Source: Aphanomyces cochlioides (taxonomy: Eukaryota; Oomycota; Saprolegniomycetes; Saprolegniales; Verrucalvaceae). Taken from it: DNA of 45,220 nucleotides. The notes beneath the pieces are model-generated. The model saw only the letters and a program-made list of their open reading frames with translations. It made no database searches and was not told where the DNA came from. How positions within the stretch are numbered: position 1 is the first letter of the stretch; each line of letters starts with the position of its first letter. A program made the position numbers and the translations under genes. The stretch covers positions 1-45,220 of the forward strand of contig JAHQRK010000068.1 of assembly GCA_019828595.1 (NCBI GenBank). The letters run 5' to 3'. This document shows positions 1 through 12,400 of this stretch, one piece after another.

Positions 1-374
1 GGACCAAGTTGATGCTTGGTCGTCCACCACACGAGCATGACACCTTTCAAACATGCCAGACGTGGCGAGTGGGTATCTCGATGGGGTCGAGATGTGCATG
101 TGGCACGTGGGTACCAAAAGTGGAGAAAAAAGTGGCATCGAGATGCATTTTGTGGGGTATGATTGGGACTATCGCGTGTTGATTTCGGACCAAGTTGATG
201 CTTGGTCGTCCACCACACGAGCATGACACCTTTCAAACATGCCAGACGTGGCGAGTGGGTATCTCGATGGGGTCGAGATGTGCATGTGGCACGTGGGTAC
301 CAAAAAAGTGGAAAAAAAGTGGCATCGAGATGCATTTTGTGGGGTATGATTTGGGACTATCGCGTGTTGATTTC
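1..374. repeat. Two variant monomers at the left window edge (186 and 188 bp)
   Basis: Monomer 1 (1-186) has six A instead of five in its GAGAAAAAG stretch. Monomer 2 (187-374) has six A instead of four after GGTACC (302-307), a G-to-A change at 313 that turns AGAAAAA into a run of seven A, and one extra T before GGGAC near 352. All changes sit in or beside A/T runs. They may mark real variation near an array or block edge, or poorly corrected consensus at a contig end; the sequence alone cannot separate these. Confidence 0.9.
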
Positions 375-375
375 G

Positions 376-395
376 GACCAAGTTGATGCTTGGTC
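376..395. repeat. Dyad symmetry 1 of the monomer (7-bp arms, 6-nt loop)
   Basis: GACCAAG pairs with CTTGGTC around the loop TTGATG. It recurs in every complete monomer. The single C-to-G change at 33980 alters the loop-closing pair of this dyad in one copy. Whether it extrudes as a cruciform or binds a protein is unknown. Confidence 0.8.
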
Positions 396-448
396 GTCCA
401 CCACACGAGCATGACACCTTTCAAACATGCCAGACGTGGCGAGTGGGT

Positions 449-467
449 ATCTCGATGGGGTCGAGAT
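449..467. repeat. Dyad symmetry 2 of the monomer (7-bp arms, TGGGG loop)
   Basis: ATCTCGA and its exact complement TCGAGAT flank a 5-nt G-rich loop. This is one of the two longest perfect inverted repeats in the unit (both have 7-bp arms), and it recurs in every complete monomer. The truncated copy at 43817-43907 ends inside the right arm. Confidence 0.8.
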
Positions 468-3400
468 GTGCATGTGGCACGTGGGTACCAAAAGTGGAGA
501 AAAAGTGGCATCGAGATGCATTTTGTGGGGTATGATTGGGACTATCGCGTGTTGATTTCGGACCAAGTTGATGCTTGGTCGTCCACCACACGAGCATGAC
601 ACCTTTCAAACATGCCAGACGTGGCGAGTGGGTATCTCGATGGGGTCGAGATGTGCATGTGGCACGTGGGTACCAAAAGTGGAGAAAAAGTGGCATCGAG
701 ATGCATTTTGTGGGGTATGATTGGGACTATCGCGTGTTGATTTCGGACCAAGTTGATGCTTGGTCGTCCACCACACGAGCATGACACCTTTCAAACATGC
801 CAGACGTGGCGAGTGGGTATCTCGATGGGGTCGAGATGTGCATGTGGCACGTGGGTACCAAAAGTGGAGAAAAAGTGGCATCGAGATGCATTTTGTGGGG
901 TATGATTGGGACTATCGCGTGTTGATTTCGGACCAAGTTGATGCTTGGTCGTCCACCACACGAGCATGACACCTTTCAAACATGCCAGACGTGGCGAGTG
1001 GGTATCTCGATGGGGTCGAGATGTGCATGTGGCACGTGGGTACCAAAAGTGGAGAAAAAGTGGCATCGAGATGCATTTTGTGGGGTATGATTGGGACTAT
1101 CGCGTGTTGATTTCGGACCAAGTTGATGCTTGGTCGTCCACCACACGAGCATGACACCTTTCAAACATGCCAGACGTGGCGAGTGGGTATCTCGATGGGG
1201 TCGAGATGTGCATGTGGCACGTGGGTACCAAAAGTGGAGAAAAAGTGGCATCGAGATGCATTTTGTGGGGTATGATTGGGACTATCGCGTGTTGATTTCG
1301 GACCAAGTTGATGCTTGGTCGTCCACCACACGAGCATGACACCTTTCAAACATGCCAGACGTGGCGAGTGGGTATCTCGATGGGGTCGAGATGTGCATGT
1401 GGCACGTGGGTACCAAAAGTGGAGAAAAAGTGGCATCGAGATGCATTTTGTGGGGTATGATTGGGACTATCGCGTGTTGATTTCGGACCAAGTTGATGCT
1501 TGGTCGTCCACCACACGAGCATGACACCTTTCAAACATGCCAGACGTGGCGAGTGGGTATCTCGATGGGGTCGAGATGTGCATGTGGCACGTGGGTACCA
1601 AAAGTGGAGAAAAAGTGGCATCGAGATGCATTTTGTGGGGTATGATTGGGACTATCGCGTGTTGATTTCGGACCAAGTTGATGCTTGGTCGTCCACCACA
1701 CGAGCATGACACCTTTCAAACATGCCAGACGTGGCGAGTGGGTATCTCGATGGGGTCGAGATGTGCATGTGGCACGTGGGTACCAAAAGTGGAGAAAAAG
1801 TGGCATCGAGATGCATTTTGTGGGGTATGATTGGGACTATCGCGTGTTGATTTCGGACCAAGTTGATGCTTGGTCGTCCACCACACGAGCATGACACCTT
1901 TCAAACATGCCAGACGTGGCGAGTGGGTATCTCGATGGGGTCGAGATGTGCATGTGGCACGTGGGTACCAAAAGTGGAGAAAAAGTGGCATCGAGATGCA
2001 TTTTGTGGGGTATGATTGGGACTATCGCGTGTTGATTTCGGACCAAGTTGATGCTTGGTCGTCCACCACACGAGCATGACACCTTTCAAACATGCCAGAC
2101 GTGGCGAGTGGGTATCTCGATGGGGTCGAGATGTGCATGTGGCACGTGGGTACCAAAAGTGGAGAAAAAGTGGCATCGAGATGCATTTTGTGGGGTATGA
2201 TTGGGACTATCGCGTGTTGATTTCGGACCAAGTTGATGCTTGGTCGTCCACCACACGAGCATGACACCTTTCAAACATGCCAGACGTGGCGAGTGGGTAT
2301 CTCGATGGGGTCGAGATGTGCATGTGGCACGTGGGTACCAAAAGTGGAGAAAAAGTGGCATCGAGATGCATTTTGTGGGGTATGATTGGGACTATCGCGT
2401 GTTGATTTCGGACCAAGTTGATGCTTGGTCGTCCACCACACGAGCATGACACCTTTCAAACATGCCAGACGTGGCGAGTGGGTATCTCGATGGGGTCGAG
2501 ATGTGCATGTGGCACGTGGGTACCAAAAGTGGAGAAAAAGTGGCATCGAGATGCATTTTGTGGGGTATGATTGGGACTATCGCGTGTTGATTTCGGACCA
2601 AGTTGATGCTTGGTCGTCCACCACACGAGCATGACACCTTTCAAACATGCCAGACGTGGCGAGTGGGTATCTCGATGGGGTCGAGATGTGCATGTGGCAC
2701 GTGGGTACCAAAAGTGGAGAAAAAGTGGCATCGAGATGCATTTTGTGGGGTATGATTGGGACTATCGCGTGTTGATTTCGGACCAAGTTGATGCTTGGTC
2801 GTCCACCACACGAGCATGACACCTTTCAAACATGCCAGACGTGGCGAGTGGGTATCTCGATGGGGTCGAGATGTGCATGTGGCACGTGGGTACCAAAAGT
2901 GGAGAAAAAGTGGCATCGAGATGCATTTTGTGGGGTATGATTGGGACTATCGCGTGTTGATTTCGGACCAAGTTGATGCTTGGTCGTCCACCACACGAGC
3001 ATGACACCTTTCAAACATGCCAGACGTGGCGAGTGGGTATCTCGATGGGGTCGAGATGTGCATGTGGCACGTGGGTACCAAAAGTGGAGAAAAAGTGGCA
3101 TCGAGATGCATTTTGTGGGGTATGATTGGGACTATCGCGTGTTGATTTCGGACCAAGTTGATGCTTGGTCGTCCACCACACGAGCATGACACCTTTCAAA
3201 CATGCCAGACGTGGCGAGTGGGTATCTCGATGGGGTCGAGATGTGCATGTGGCACGTGGGTACCAAAAGTGGAGAAAAAGTGGCATCGAGATGCATTTTG
3301 TGGGGTATGATTGGGACTATCGCGTGTTGATTTCGGACCAAGTTGATGCTTGGTCGTCCACCACACGAGCATGACACCTTTCAAACATGCCAGACGTGGC

Positions 3401-6400
3401 GAGTGGGTATCTCGATGGGGTCGAGATGTGCATGTGGCACGTGGGTACCAAAAGTGGAGAAAAAGTGGCATCGAGATGCATTTTGTGGGGTATGATTGGG
3501 ACTATCGCGTGTTGATTTCGGACCAAGTTGATGCTTGGTCGTCCACCACACGAGCATGACACCTTTCAAACATGCCAGACGTGGCGAGTGGGTATCTCGA
3601 TGGGGTCGAGATGTGCATGTGGCACGTGGGTACCAAAAGTGGAGAAAAAGTGGCATCGAGATGCATTTTGTGGGGTATGATTGGGACTATCGCGTGTTGA
3701 TTTCGGACCAAGTTGATGCTTGGTCGTCCACCACACGAGCATGACACCTTTCAAACATGCCAGACGTGGCGAGTGGGTATCTCGATGGGGTCGAGATGTG
3801 CATGTGGCACGTGGGTACCAAAAGTGGAGAAAAAGTGGCATCGAGATGCATTTTGTGGGGTATGATTGGGACTATCGCGTGTTGATTTCGGACCAAGTTG
3901 ATGCTTGGTCGTCCACCACACGAGCATGACACCTTTCAAACATGCCAGACGTGGCGAGTGGGTATCTCGATGGGGTCGAGATGTGCATGTGGCACGTGGG
4001 TACCAAAAGTGGAGAAAAAGTGGCATCGAGATGCATTTTGTGGGGTATGATTGGGACTATCGCGTGTTGATTTCGGACCAAGTTGATGCTTGGTCGTCCA
4101 CCACACGAGCATGACACCTTTCAAACATGCCAGACGTGGCGAGTGGGTATCTCGATGGGGTCGAGATGTGCATGTGGCACGTGGGTACCAAAAGTGGAGA
4201 AAAAGTGGCATCGAGATGCATTTTGTGGGGTATGATTGGGACTATCGCGTGTTGATTTCGGACCAAGTTGATGCTTGGTCGTCCACCACACGAGCATGAC
4301 ACCTTTCAAACATGCCAGACGTGGCGAGTGGGTATCTCGATGGGGTCGAGATGTGCATGTGGCACGTGGGTACCAAAAGTGGAGAAAAAGTGGCATCGAG
4401 ATGCATTTTGTGGGGTATGATTGGGACTATCGCGTGTTGATTTCGGACCAAGTTGATGCTTGGTCGTCCACCACACGAGCATGACACCTTTCAAACATGC
4501 CAGACGTGGCGAGTGGGTATCTCGATGGGGTCGAGATGTGCATGTGGCACGTGGGTACCAAAAGTGGAGAAAAAGTGGCATCGAGATGCATTTTGTGGGG
4601 TATGATTGGGACTATCGCGTGTTGATTTCGGACCAAGTTGATGCTTGGTCGTCCACCACACGAGCATGACACCTTTCAAACATGCCAGACGTGGCGAGTG
4701 GGTATCTCGATGGGGTCGAGATGTGCATGTGGCACGTGGGTACCAAAAGTGGAGAAAAAGTGGCATCGAGATGCATTTTGTGGGGTATGATTGGGACTAT
4801 CGCGTGTTGATTTCGGACCAAGTTGATGCTTGGTCGTCCACCACACGAGCATGACACCTTTCAAACATGCCAGACGTGGCGAGTGGGTATCTCGATGGGG
4901 TCGAGATGTGCATGTGGCACGTGGGTACCAAAAGTGGAGAAAAAGTGGCATCGAGATGCATTTTGTGGGGTATGATTGGGACTATCGCGTGTTGATTTCG
5001 GACCAAGTTGATGCTTGGTCGTCCACCACACGAGCATGACACCTTTCAAACATGCCAGACGTGGCGAGTGGGTATCTCGATGGGGTCGAGATGTGCATGT
5101 GGCACGTGGGTACCAAAAGTGGAGAAAAAGTGGCATCGAGATGCATTTTGTGGGGTATGATTGGGACTATCGCGTGTTGATTTCGGACCAAGTTGATGCT
5201 TGGTCGTCCACCACACGAGCATGACACCTTTCAAACATGCCAGACGTGGCGAGTGGGTATCTCGATGGGGTCGAGATGTGCATGTGGCACGTGGGTACCA
5301 AAAGTGGAGAAAAAGTGGCATCGAGATGCATTTTGTGGGGTATGATTGGGACTATCGCGTGTTGATTTCGGACCAAGTTGATGCTTGGTCGTCCACCACA
5401 CGAGCATGACACCTTTCAAACATGCCAGACGTGGCGAGTGGGTATCTCGATGGGGTCGAGATGTGCATGTGGCACGTGGGTACCAAAAGTGGAGAAAAAG
5501 TGGCATCGAGATGCATTTTGTGGGGTATGATTGGGACTATCGCGTGTTGATTTCGGACCAAGTTGATGCTTGGTCGTCCACCACACGAGCATGACACCTT
5601 TCAAACATGCCAGACGTGGCGAGTGGGTATCTCGATGGGGTCGAGATGTGCATGTGGCACGTGGGTACCAAAAGTGGAGAAAAAGTGGCATCGAGATGCA
5701 TTTTGTGGGGTATGATTGGGACTATCGCGTGTTGATTTCGGACCAAGTTGATGCTTGGTCGTCCACCACACGAGCATGACACCTTTCAAACATGCCAGAC
5801 GTGGCGAGTGGGTATCTCGATGGGGTCGAGATGTGCATGTGGCACGTGGGTACCAAAAGTGGAGAAAAAGTGGCATCGAGATGCATTTTGTGGGGTATGA
5901 TTGGGACTATCGCGTGTTGATTTCGGACCAAGTTGATGCTTGGTCGTCCACCACACGAGCATGACACCTTTCAAACATGCCAGACGTGGCGAGTGGGTAT
6001 CTCGATGGGGTCGAGATGTGCATGTGGCACGTGGGTACCAAAAGTGGAGAAAAAGTGGCATCGAGATGCATTTTGTGGGGTATGATTGGGACTATCGCGT
6101 GTTGATTTCGGACCAAGTTGATGCTTGGTCGTCCACCACACGAGCATGACACCTTTCAAACATGCCAGACGTGGCGAGTGGGTATCTCGATGGGGTCGAG
6201 ATGTGCATGTGGCACGTGGGTACCAAAAGTGGAGAAAAAGTGGCATCGAGATGCATTTTGTGGGGTATGATTGGGACTATCGCGTGTTGATTTCGGACCA
6301 AGTTGATGCTTGGTCGTCCACCACACGAGCATGACACCTTTCAAACATGCCAGACGTGGCGAGTGGGTATCTCGATGGGGTCGAGATGTGCATGTGGCAC

Positions 6401-9400
6401 GTGGGTACCAAAAGTGGAGAAAAAGTGGCATCGAGATGCATTTTGTGGGGTATGATTGGGACTATCGCGTGTTGATTTCGGACCAAGTTGATGCTTGGTC
6501 GTCCACCACACGAGCATGACACCTTTCAAACATGCCAGACGTGGCGAGTGGGTATCTCGATGGGGTCGAGATGTGCATGTGGCACGTGGGTACCAAAAGT
6601 GGAGAAAAAGTGGCATCGAGATGCATTTTGTGGGGTATGATTGGGACTATCGCGTGTTGATTTCGGACCAAGTTGATGCTTGGTCGTCCACCACACGAGC
6701 ATGACACCTTTCAAACATGCCAGACGTGGCGAGTGGGTATCTCGATGGGGTCGAGATGTGCATGTGGCACGTGGGTACCAAAAGTGGAGAAAAAGTGGCA
6801 TCGAGATGCATTTTGTGGGGTATGATTGGGACTATCGCGTGTTGATTTCGGACCAAGTTGATGCTTGGTCGTCCACCACACGAGCATGACACCTTTCAAA
6901 CATGCCAGACGTGGCGAGTGGGTATCTCGATGGGGTCGAGATGTGCATGTGGCACGTGGGTACCAAAAGTGGAGAAAAAGTGGCATCGAGATGCATTTTG
7001 TGGGGTATGATTGGGACTATCGCGTGTTGATTTCGGACCAAGTTGATGCTTGGTCGTCCACCACACGAGCATGACACCTTTCAAACATGCCAGACGTGGC
7101 GAGTGGGTATCTCGATGGGGTCGAGATGTGCATGTGGCACGTGGGTACCAAAAGTGGAGAAAAAGTGGCATCGAGATGCATTTTGTGGGGTATGATTGGG
7201 ACTATCGCGTGTTGATTTCGGACCAAGTTGATGCTTGGTCGTCCACCACACGAGCATGACACCTTTCAAACATGCCAGACGTGGCGAGTGGGTATCTCGA
7301 TGGGGTCGAGATGTGCATGTGGCACGTGGGTACCAAAAGTGGAGAAAAAGTGGCATCGAGATGCATTTTGTGGGGTATGATTGGGACTATCGCGTGTTGA
7401 TTTCGGACCAAGTTGATGCTTGGTCGTCCACCACACGAGCATGACACCTTTCAAACATGCCAGACGTGGCGAGTGGGTATCTCGATGGGGTCGAGATGTG
7501 CATGTGGCACGTGGGTACCAAAAGTGGAGAAAAAGTGGCATCGAGATGCATTTTGTGGGGTATGATTGGGACTATCGCGTGTTGATTTCGGACCAAGTTG
7601 ATGCTTGGTCGTCCACCACACGAGCATGACACCTTTCAAACATGCCAGACGTGGCGAGTGGGTATCTCGATGGGGTCGAGATGTGCATGTGGCACGTGGG
7701 TACCAAAAGTGGAGAAAAAGTGGCATCGAGATGCATTTTGTGGGGTATGATTGGGACTATCGCGTGTTGATTTCGGACCAAGTTGATGCTTGGTCGTCCA
7801 CCACACGAGCATGACACCTTTCAAACATGCCAGACGTGGCGAGTGGGTATCTCGATGGGGTCGAGATGTGCATGTGGCACGTGGGTACCAAAAGTGGAGA
7901 AAAAGTGGCATCGAGATGCATTTTGTGGGGTATGATTGGGACTATCGCGTGTTGATTTCGGACCAAGTTGATGCTTGGTCGTCCACCACACGAGCATGAC
8001 ACCTTTCAAACATGCCAGACGTGGCGAGTGGGTATCTCGATGGGGTCGAGATGTGCATGTGGCACGTGGGTACCAAAAGTGGAGAAAAAGTGGCATCGAG
8101 ATGCATTTTGTGGGGTATGATTGGGACTATCGCGTGTTGATTTCGGACCAAGTTGATGCTTGGTCGTCCACCACACGAGCATGACACCTTTCAAACATGC
8201 CAGACGTGGCGAGTGGGTATCTCGATGGGGTCGAGATGTGCATGTGGCACGTGGGTACCAAAAGTGGAGAAAAAGTGGCATCGAGATGCATTTTGTGGGG
8301 TATGATTGGGACTATCGCGTGTTGATTTCGGACCAAGTTGATGCTTGGTCGTCCACCACACGAGCATGACACCTTTCAAACATGCCAGACGTGGCGAGTG
8401 GGTATCTCGATGGGGTCGAGATGTGCATGTGGCACGTGGGTACCAAAAGTGGAGAAAAAGTGGCATCGAGATGCATTTTGTGGGGTATGATTGGGACTAT
8501 CGCGTGTTGATTTCGGACCAAGTTGATGCTTGGTCGTCCACCACACGAGCATGACACCTTTCAAACATGCCAGACGTGGCGAGTGGGTATCTCGATGGGG
8601 TCGAGATGTGCATGTGGCACGTGGGTACCAAAAGTGGAGAAAAAGTGGCATCGAGATGCATTTTGTGGGGTATGATTGGGACTATCGCGTGTTGATTTCG
8701 GACCAAGTTGATGCTTGGTCGTCCACCACACGAGCATGACACCTTTCAAACATGCCAGACGTGGCGAGTGGGTATCTCGATGGGGTCGAGATGTGCATGT
8801 GGCACGTGGGTACCAAAAGTGGAGAAAAAGTGGCATCGAGATGCATTTTGTGGGGTATGATTGGGACTATCGCGTGTTGATTTCGGACCAAGTTGATGCT
8901 TGGTCGTCCACCACACGAGCATGACACCTTTCAAACATGCCAGACGTGGCGAGTGGGTATCTCGATGGGGTCGAGATGTGCATGTGGCACGTGGGTACCA
9001 AAAGTGGAGAAAAAGTGGCATCGAGATGCATTTTGTGGGGTATGATTGGGACTATCGCGTGTTGATTTCGGACCAAGTTGATGCTTGGTCGTCCACCACA
9101 CGAGCATGACACCTTTCAAACATGCCAGACGTGGCGAGTGGGTATCTCGATGGGGTCGAGATGTGCATGTGGCACGTGGGTACCAAAAGTGGAGAAAAAG
9201 TGGCATCGAGATGCATTTTGTGGGGTATGATTGGGACTATCGCGTGTTGATTTCGGACCAAGTTGATGCTTGGTCGTCCACCACACGAGCATGACACCTT
9301 TCAAACATGCCAGACGTGGCGAGTGGGTATCTCGATGGGGTCGAGATGTGCATGTGGCACGTGGGTACCAAAAGTGGAGAAAAAGTGGCATCGAGATGCA

Positions 9401-12400
9401 TTTTGTGGGGTATGATTGGGACTATCGCGTGTTGATTTCGGACCAAGTTGATGCTTGGTCGTCCACCACACGAGCATGACACCTTTCAAACATGCCAGAC
9501 GTGGCGAGTGGGTATCTCGATGGGGTCGAGATGTGCATGTGGCACGTGGGTACCAAAAGTGGAGAAAAAGTGGCATCGAGATGCATTTTGTGGGGTATGA
9601 TTGGGACTATCGCGTGTTGATTTCGGACCAAGTTGATGCTTGGTCGTCCACCACACGAGCATGACACCTTTCAAACATGCCAGACGTGGCGAGTGGGTAT
9701 CTCGATGGGGTCGAGATGTGCATGTGGCACGTGGGTACCAAAAGTGGAGAAAAAGTGGCATCGAGATGCATTTTGTGGGGTATGATTGGGACTATCGCGT
9801 GTTGATTTCGGACCAAGTTGATGCTTGGTCGTCCACCACACGAGCATGACACCTTTCAAACATGCCAGACGTGGCGAGTGGGTATCTCGATGGGGTCGAG
9901 ATGTGCATGTGGCACGTGGGTACCAAAAGTGGAGAAAAAGTGGCATCGAGATGCATTTTGTGGGGTATGATTGGGACTATCGCGTGTTGATTTCGGACCA
10001 AGTTGATGCTTGGTCGTCCACCACACGAGCATGACACCTTTCAAACATGCCAGACGTGGCGAGTGGGTATCTCGATGGGGTCGAGATGTGCATGTGGCAC
10101 GTGGGTACCAAAAGTGGAGAAAAAGTGGCATCGAGATGCATTTTGTGGGGTATGATTGGGACTATCGCGTGTTGATTTCGGACCAAGTTGATGCTTGGTC
10201 GTCCACCACACGAGCATGACACCTTTCAAACATGCCAGACGTGGCGAGTGGGTATCTCGATGGGGTCGAGATGTGCATGTGGCACGTGGGTACCAAAAGT
10301 GGAGAAAAAGTGGCATCGAGATGCATTTTGTGGGGTATGATTGGGACTATCGCGTGTTGATTTCGGACCAAGTTGATGCTTGGTCGTCCACCACACGAGC
10401 ATGACACCTTTCAAACATGCCAGACGTGGCGAGTGGGTATCTCGATGGGGTCGAGATGTGCATGTGGCACGTGGGTACCAAAAGTGGAGAAAAAGTGGCA
10501 TCGAGATGCATTTTGTGGGGTATGATTGGGACTATCGCGTGTTGATTTCGGACCAAGTTGATGCTTGGTCGTCCACCACACGAGCATGACACCTTTCAAA
10601 CATGCCAGACGTGGCGAGTGGGTATCTCGATGGGGTCGAGATGTGCATGTGGCACGTGGGTACCAAAAGTGGAGAAAAAGTGGCATCGAGATGCATTTTG
10701 TGGGGTATGATTGGGACTATCGCGTGTTGATTTCGGACCAAGTTGATGCTTGGTCGTCCACCACACGAGCATGACACCTTTCAAACATGCCAGACGTGGC
10801 GAGTGGGTATCTCGATGGGGTCGAGATGTGCATGTGGCACGTGGGTACCAAAAGTGGAGAAAAAGTGGCATCGAGATGCATTTTGTGGGGTATGATTGGG
10901 ACTATCGCGTGTTGATTTCGGACCAAGTTGATGCTTGGTCGTCCACCACACGAGCATGACACCTTTCAAACATGCCAGACGTGGCGAGTGGGTATCTCGA
11001 TGGGGTCGAGATGTGCATGTGGCACGTGGGTACCAAAAGTGGAGAAAAAGTGGCATCGAGATGCATTTTGTGGGGTATGATTGGGACTATCGCGTGTTGA
11101 TTTCGGACCAAGTTGATGCTTGGTCGTCCACCACACGAGCATGACACCTTTCAAACATGCCAGACGTGGCGAGTGGGTATCTCGATGGGGTCGAGATGTG
11201 CATGTGGCACGTGGGTACCAAAAGTGGAGAAAAAGTGGCATCGAGATGCATTTTGTGGGGTATGATTGGGACTATCGCGTGTTGATTTCGGACCAAGTTG
11301 ATGCTTGGTCGTCCACCACACGAGCATGACACCTTTCAAACATGCCAGACGTGGCGAGTGGGTATCTCGATGGGGTCGAGATGTGCATGTGGCACGTGGG
11401 TACCAAAAGTGGAGAAAAAGTGGCATCGAGATGCATTTTGTGGGGTATGATTGGGACTATCGCGTGTTGATTTCGGACCAAGTTGATGCTTGGTCGTCCA
11501 CCACACGAGCATGACACCTTTCAAACATGCCAGACGTGGCGAGTGGGTATCTCGATGGGGTCGAGATGTGCATGTGGCACGTGGGTACCAAAAGTGGAGA
11601 AAAAGTGGCATCGAGATGCATTTTGTGGGGTATGATTGGGACTATCGCGTGTTGATTTCGGACCAAGTTGATGCTTGGTCGTCCACCACACGAGCATGAC
11701 ACCTTTCAAACATGCCAGACGTGGCGAGTGGGTATCTCGATGGGGTCGAGATGTGCATGTGGCACGTGGGTACCAAAAGTGGAGAAAAAGTGGCATCGAG
11801 ATGCATTTTGTGGGGTATGATTGGGACTATCGCGTGTTGATTTCGGACCAAGTTGATGCTTGGTCGTCCACCACACGAGCATGACACCTTTCAAACATGC
11901 CAGACGTGGCGAGTGGGTATCTCGATGGGGTCGAGATGTGCATGTGGCACGTGGGTACCAAAAGTGGAGAAAAAGTGGCATCGAGATGCATTTTGTGGGG
12001 TATGATTGGGACTATCGCGTGTTGATTTCGGACCAAGTTGATGCTTGGTCGTCCACCACACGAGCATGACACCTTTCAAACATGCCAGACGTGGCGAGTG
12101 GGTATCTCGATGGGGTCGAGATGTGCATGTGGCACGTGGGTACCAAAAGTGGAGAAAAAGTGGCATCGAGATGCATTTTGTGGGGTATGATTGGGACTAT
12201 CGCGTGTTGATTTCGGACCAAGTTGATGCTTGGTCGTCCACCACACGAGCATGACACCTTTCAAACATGCCAGACGTGGCGAGTGGGTATCTCGATGGGG
12301 TCGAGATGTGCATGTGGCACGTGGGTACCAAAAGTGGAGAAAAAGTGGCATCGAGATGCATTTTGTGGGGTATGATTGGGACTATCGCGTGTTGATTTCG

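Larger units (their letters stand above)
375..559 (+). repeat. Reference canonical monomer (185 bp) with its internal landmarks
   Basis: Used as the reference unit; add 374 to unit positions for window coordinates. Composition is 60 G, 35 C and 90 A+T. Inverted repeats: GACCAAG/CTTGGTC (2-8 and 15-21, 6-nt loop); GCCA/TGGC (55-58, 63-66); ATCTCGA/TCGAGAT (75-81, 87-93, loop TGGGG); GTGC/GCAC (94-97, 103-106); GCATC/GATGC (134-138, 141-145, 2-nt spacer). Palindromes: CACGTG 104-109, GGTACC 110-115, ATGCAT 142-147. The + strand has five runs of three or more G (71, 83, 109, 153, 164) and no run of three C. Eleven CpG per unit, counting the junction, is close to the number expected from composition. 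I see no CENP-B-box-like motif. The AT-rich segment found in some copies is placed after unit position 124. Confidence 0.93.

Noticed and set aside
478..483. CACGTG as a functional G-box or E-box element
   Set aside because: It is a common 6-bp palindrome repeated in every unit without any linked gene or promoter. Binding by bHLH or bZIP proteins is possible but nothing in the sequence supports a regulatory role.
375..559. G-quadruplex in each monomer
   Set aside because: Five G runs exist, but the gaps between them are mostly 9-41 nt, longer than the usual loops of stable quadruplexes.
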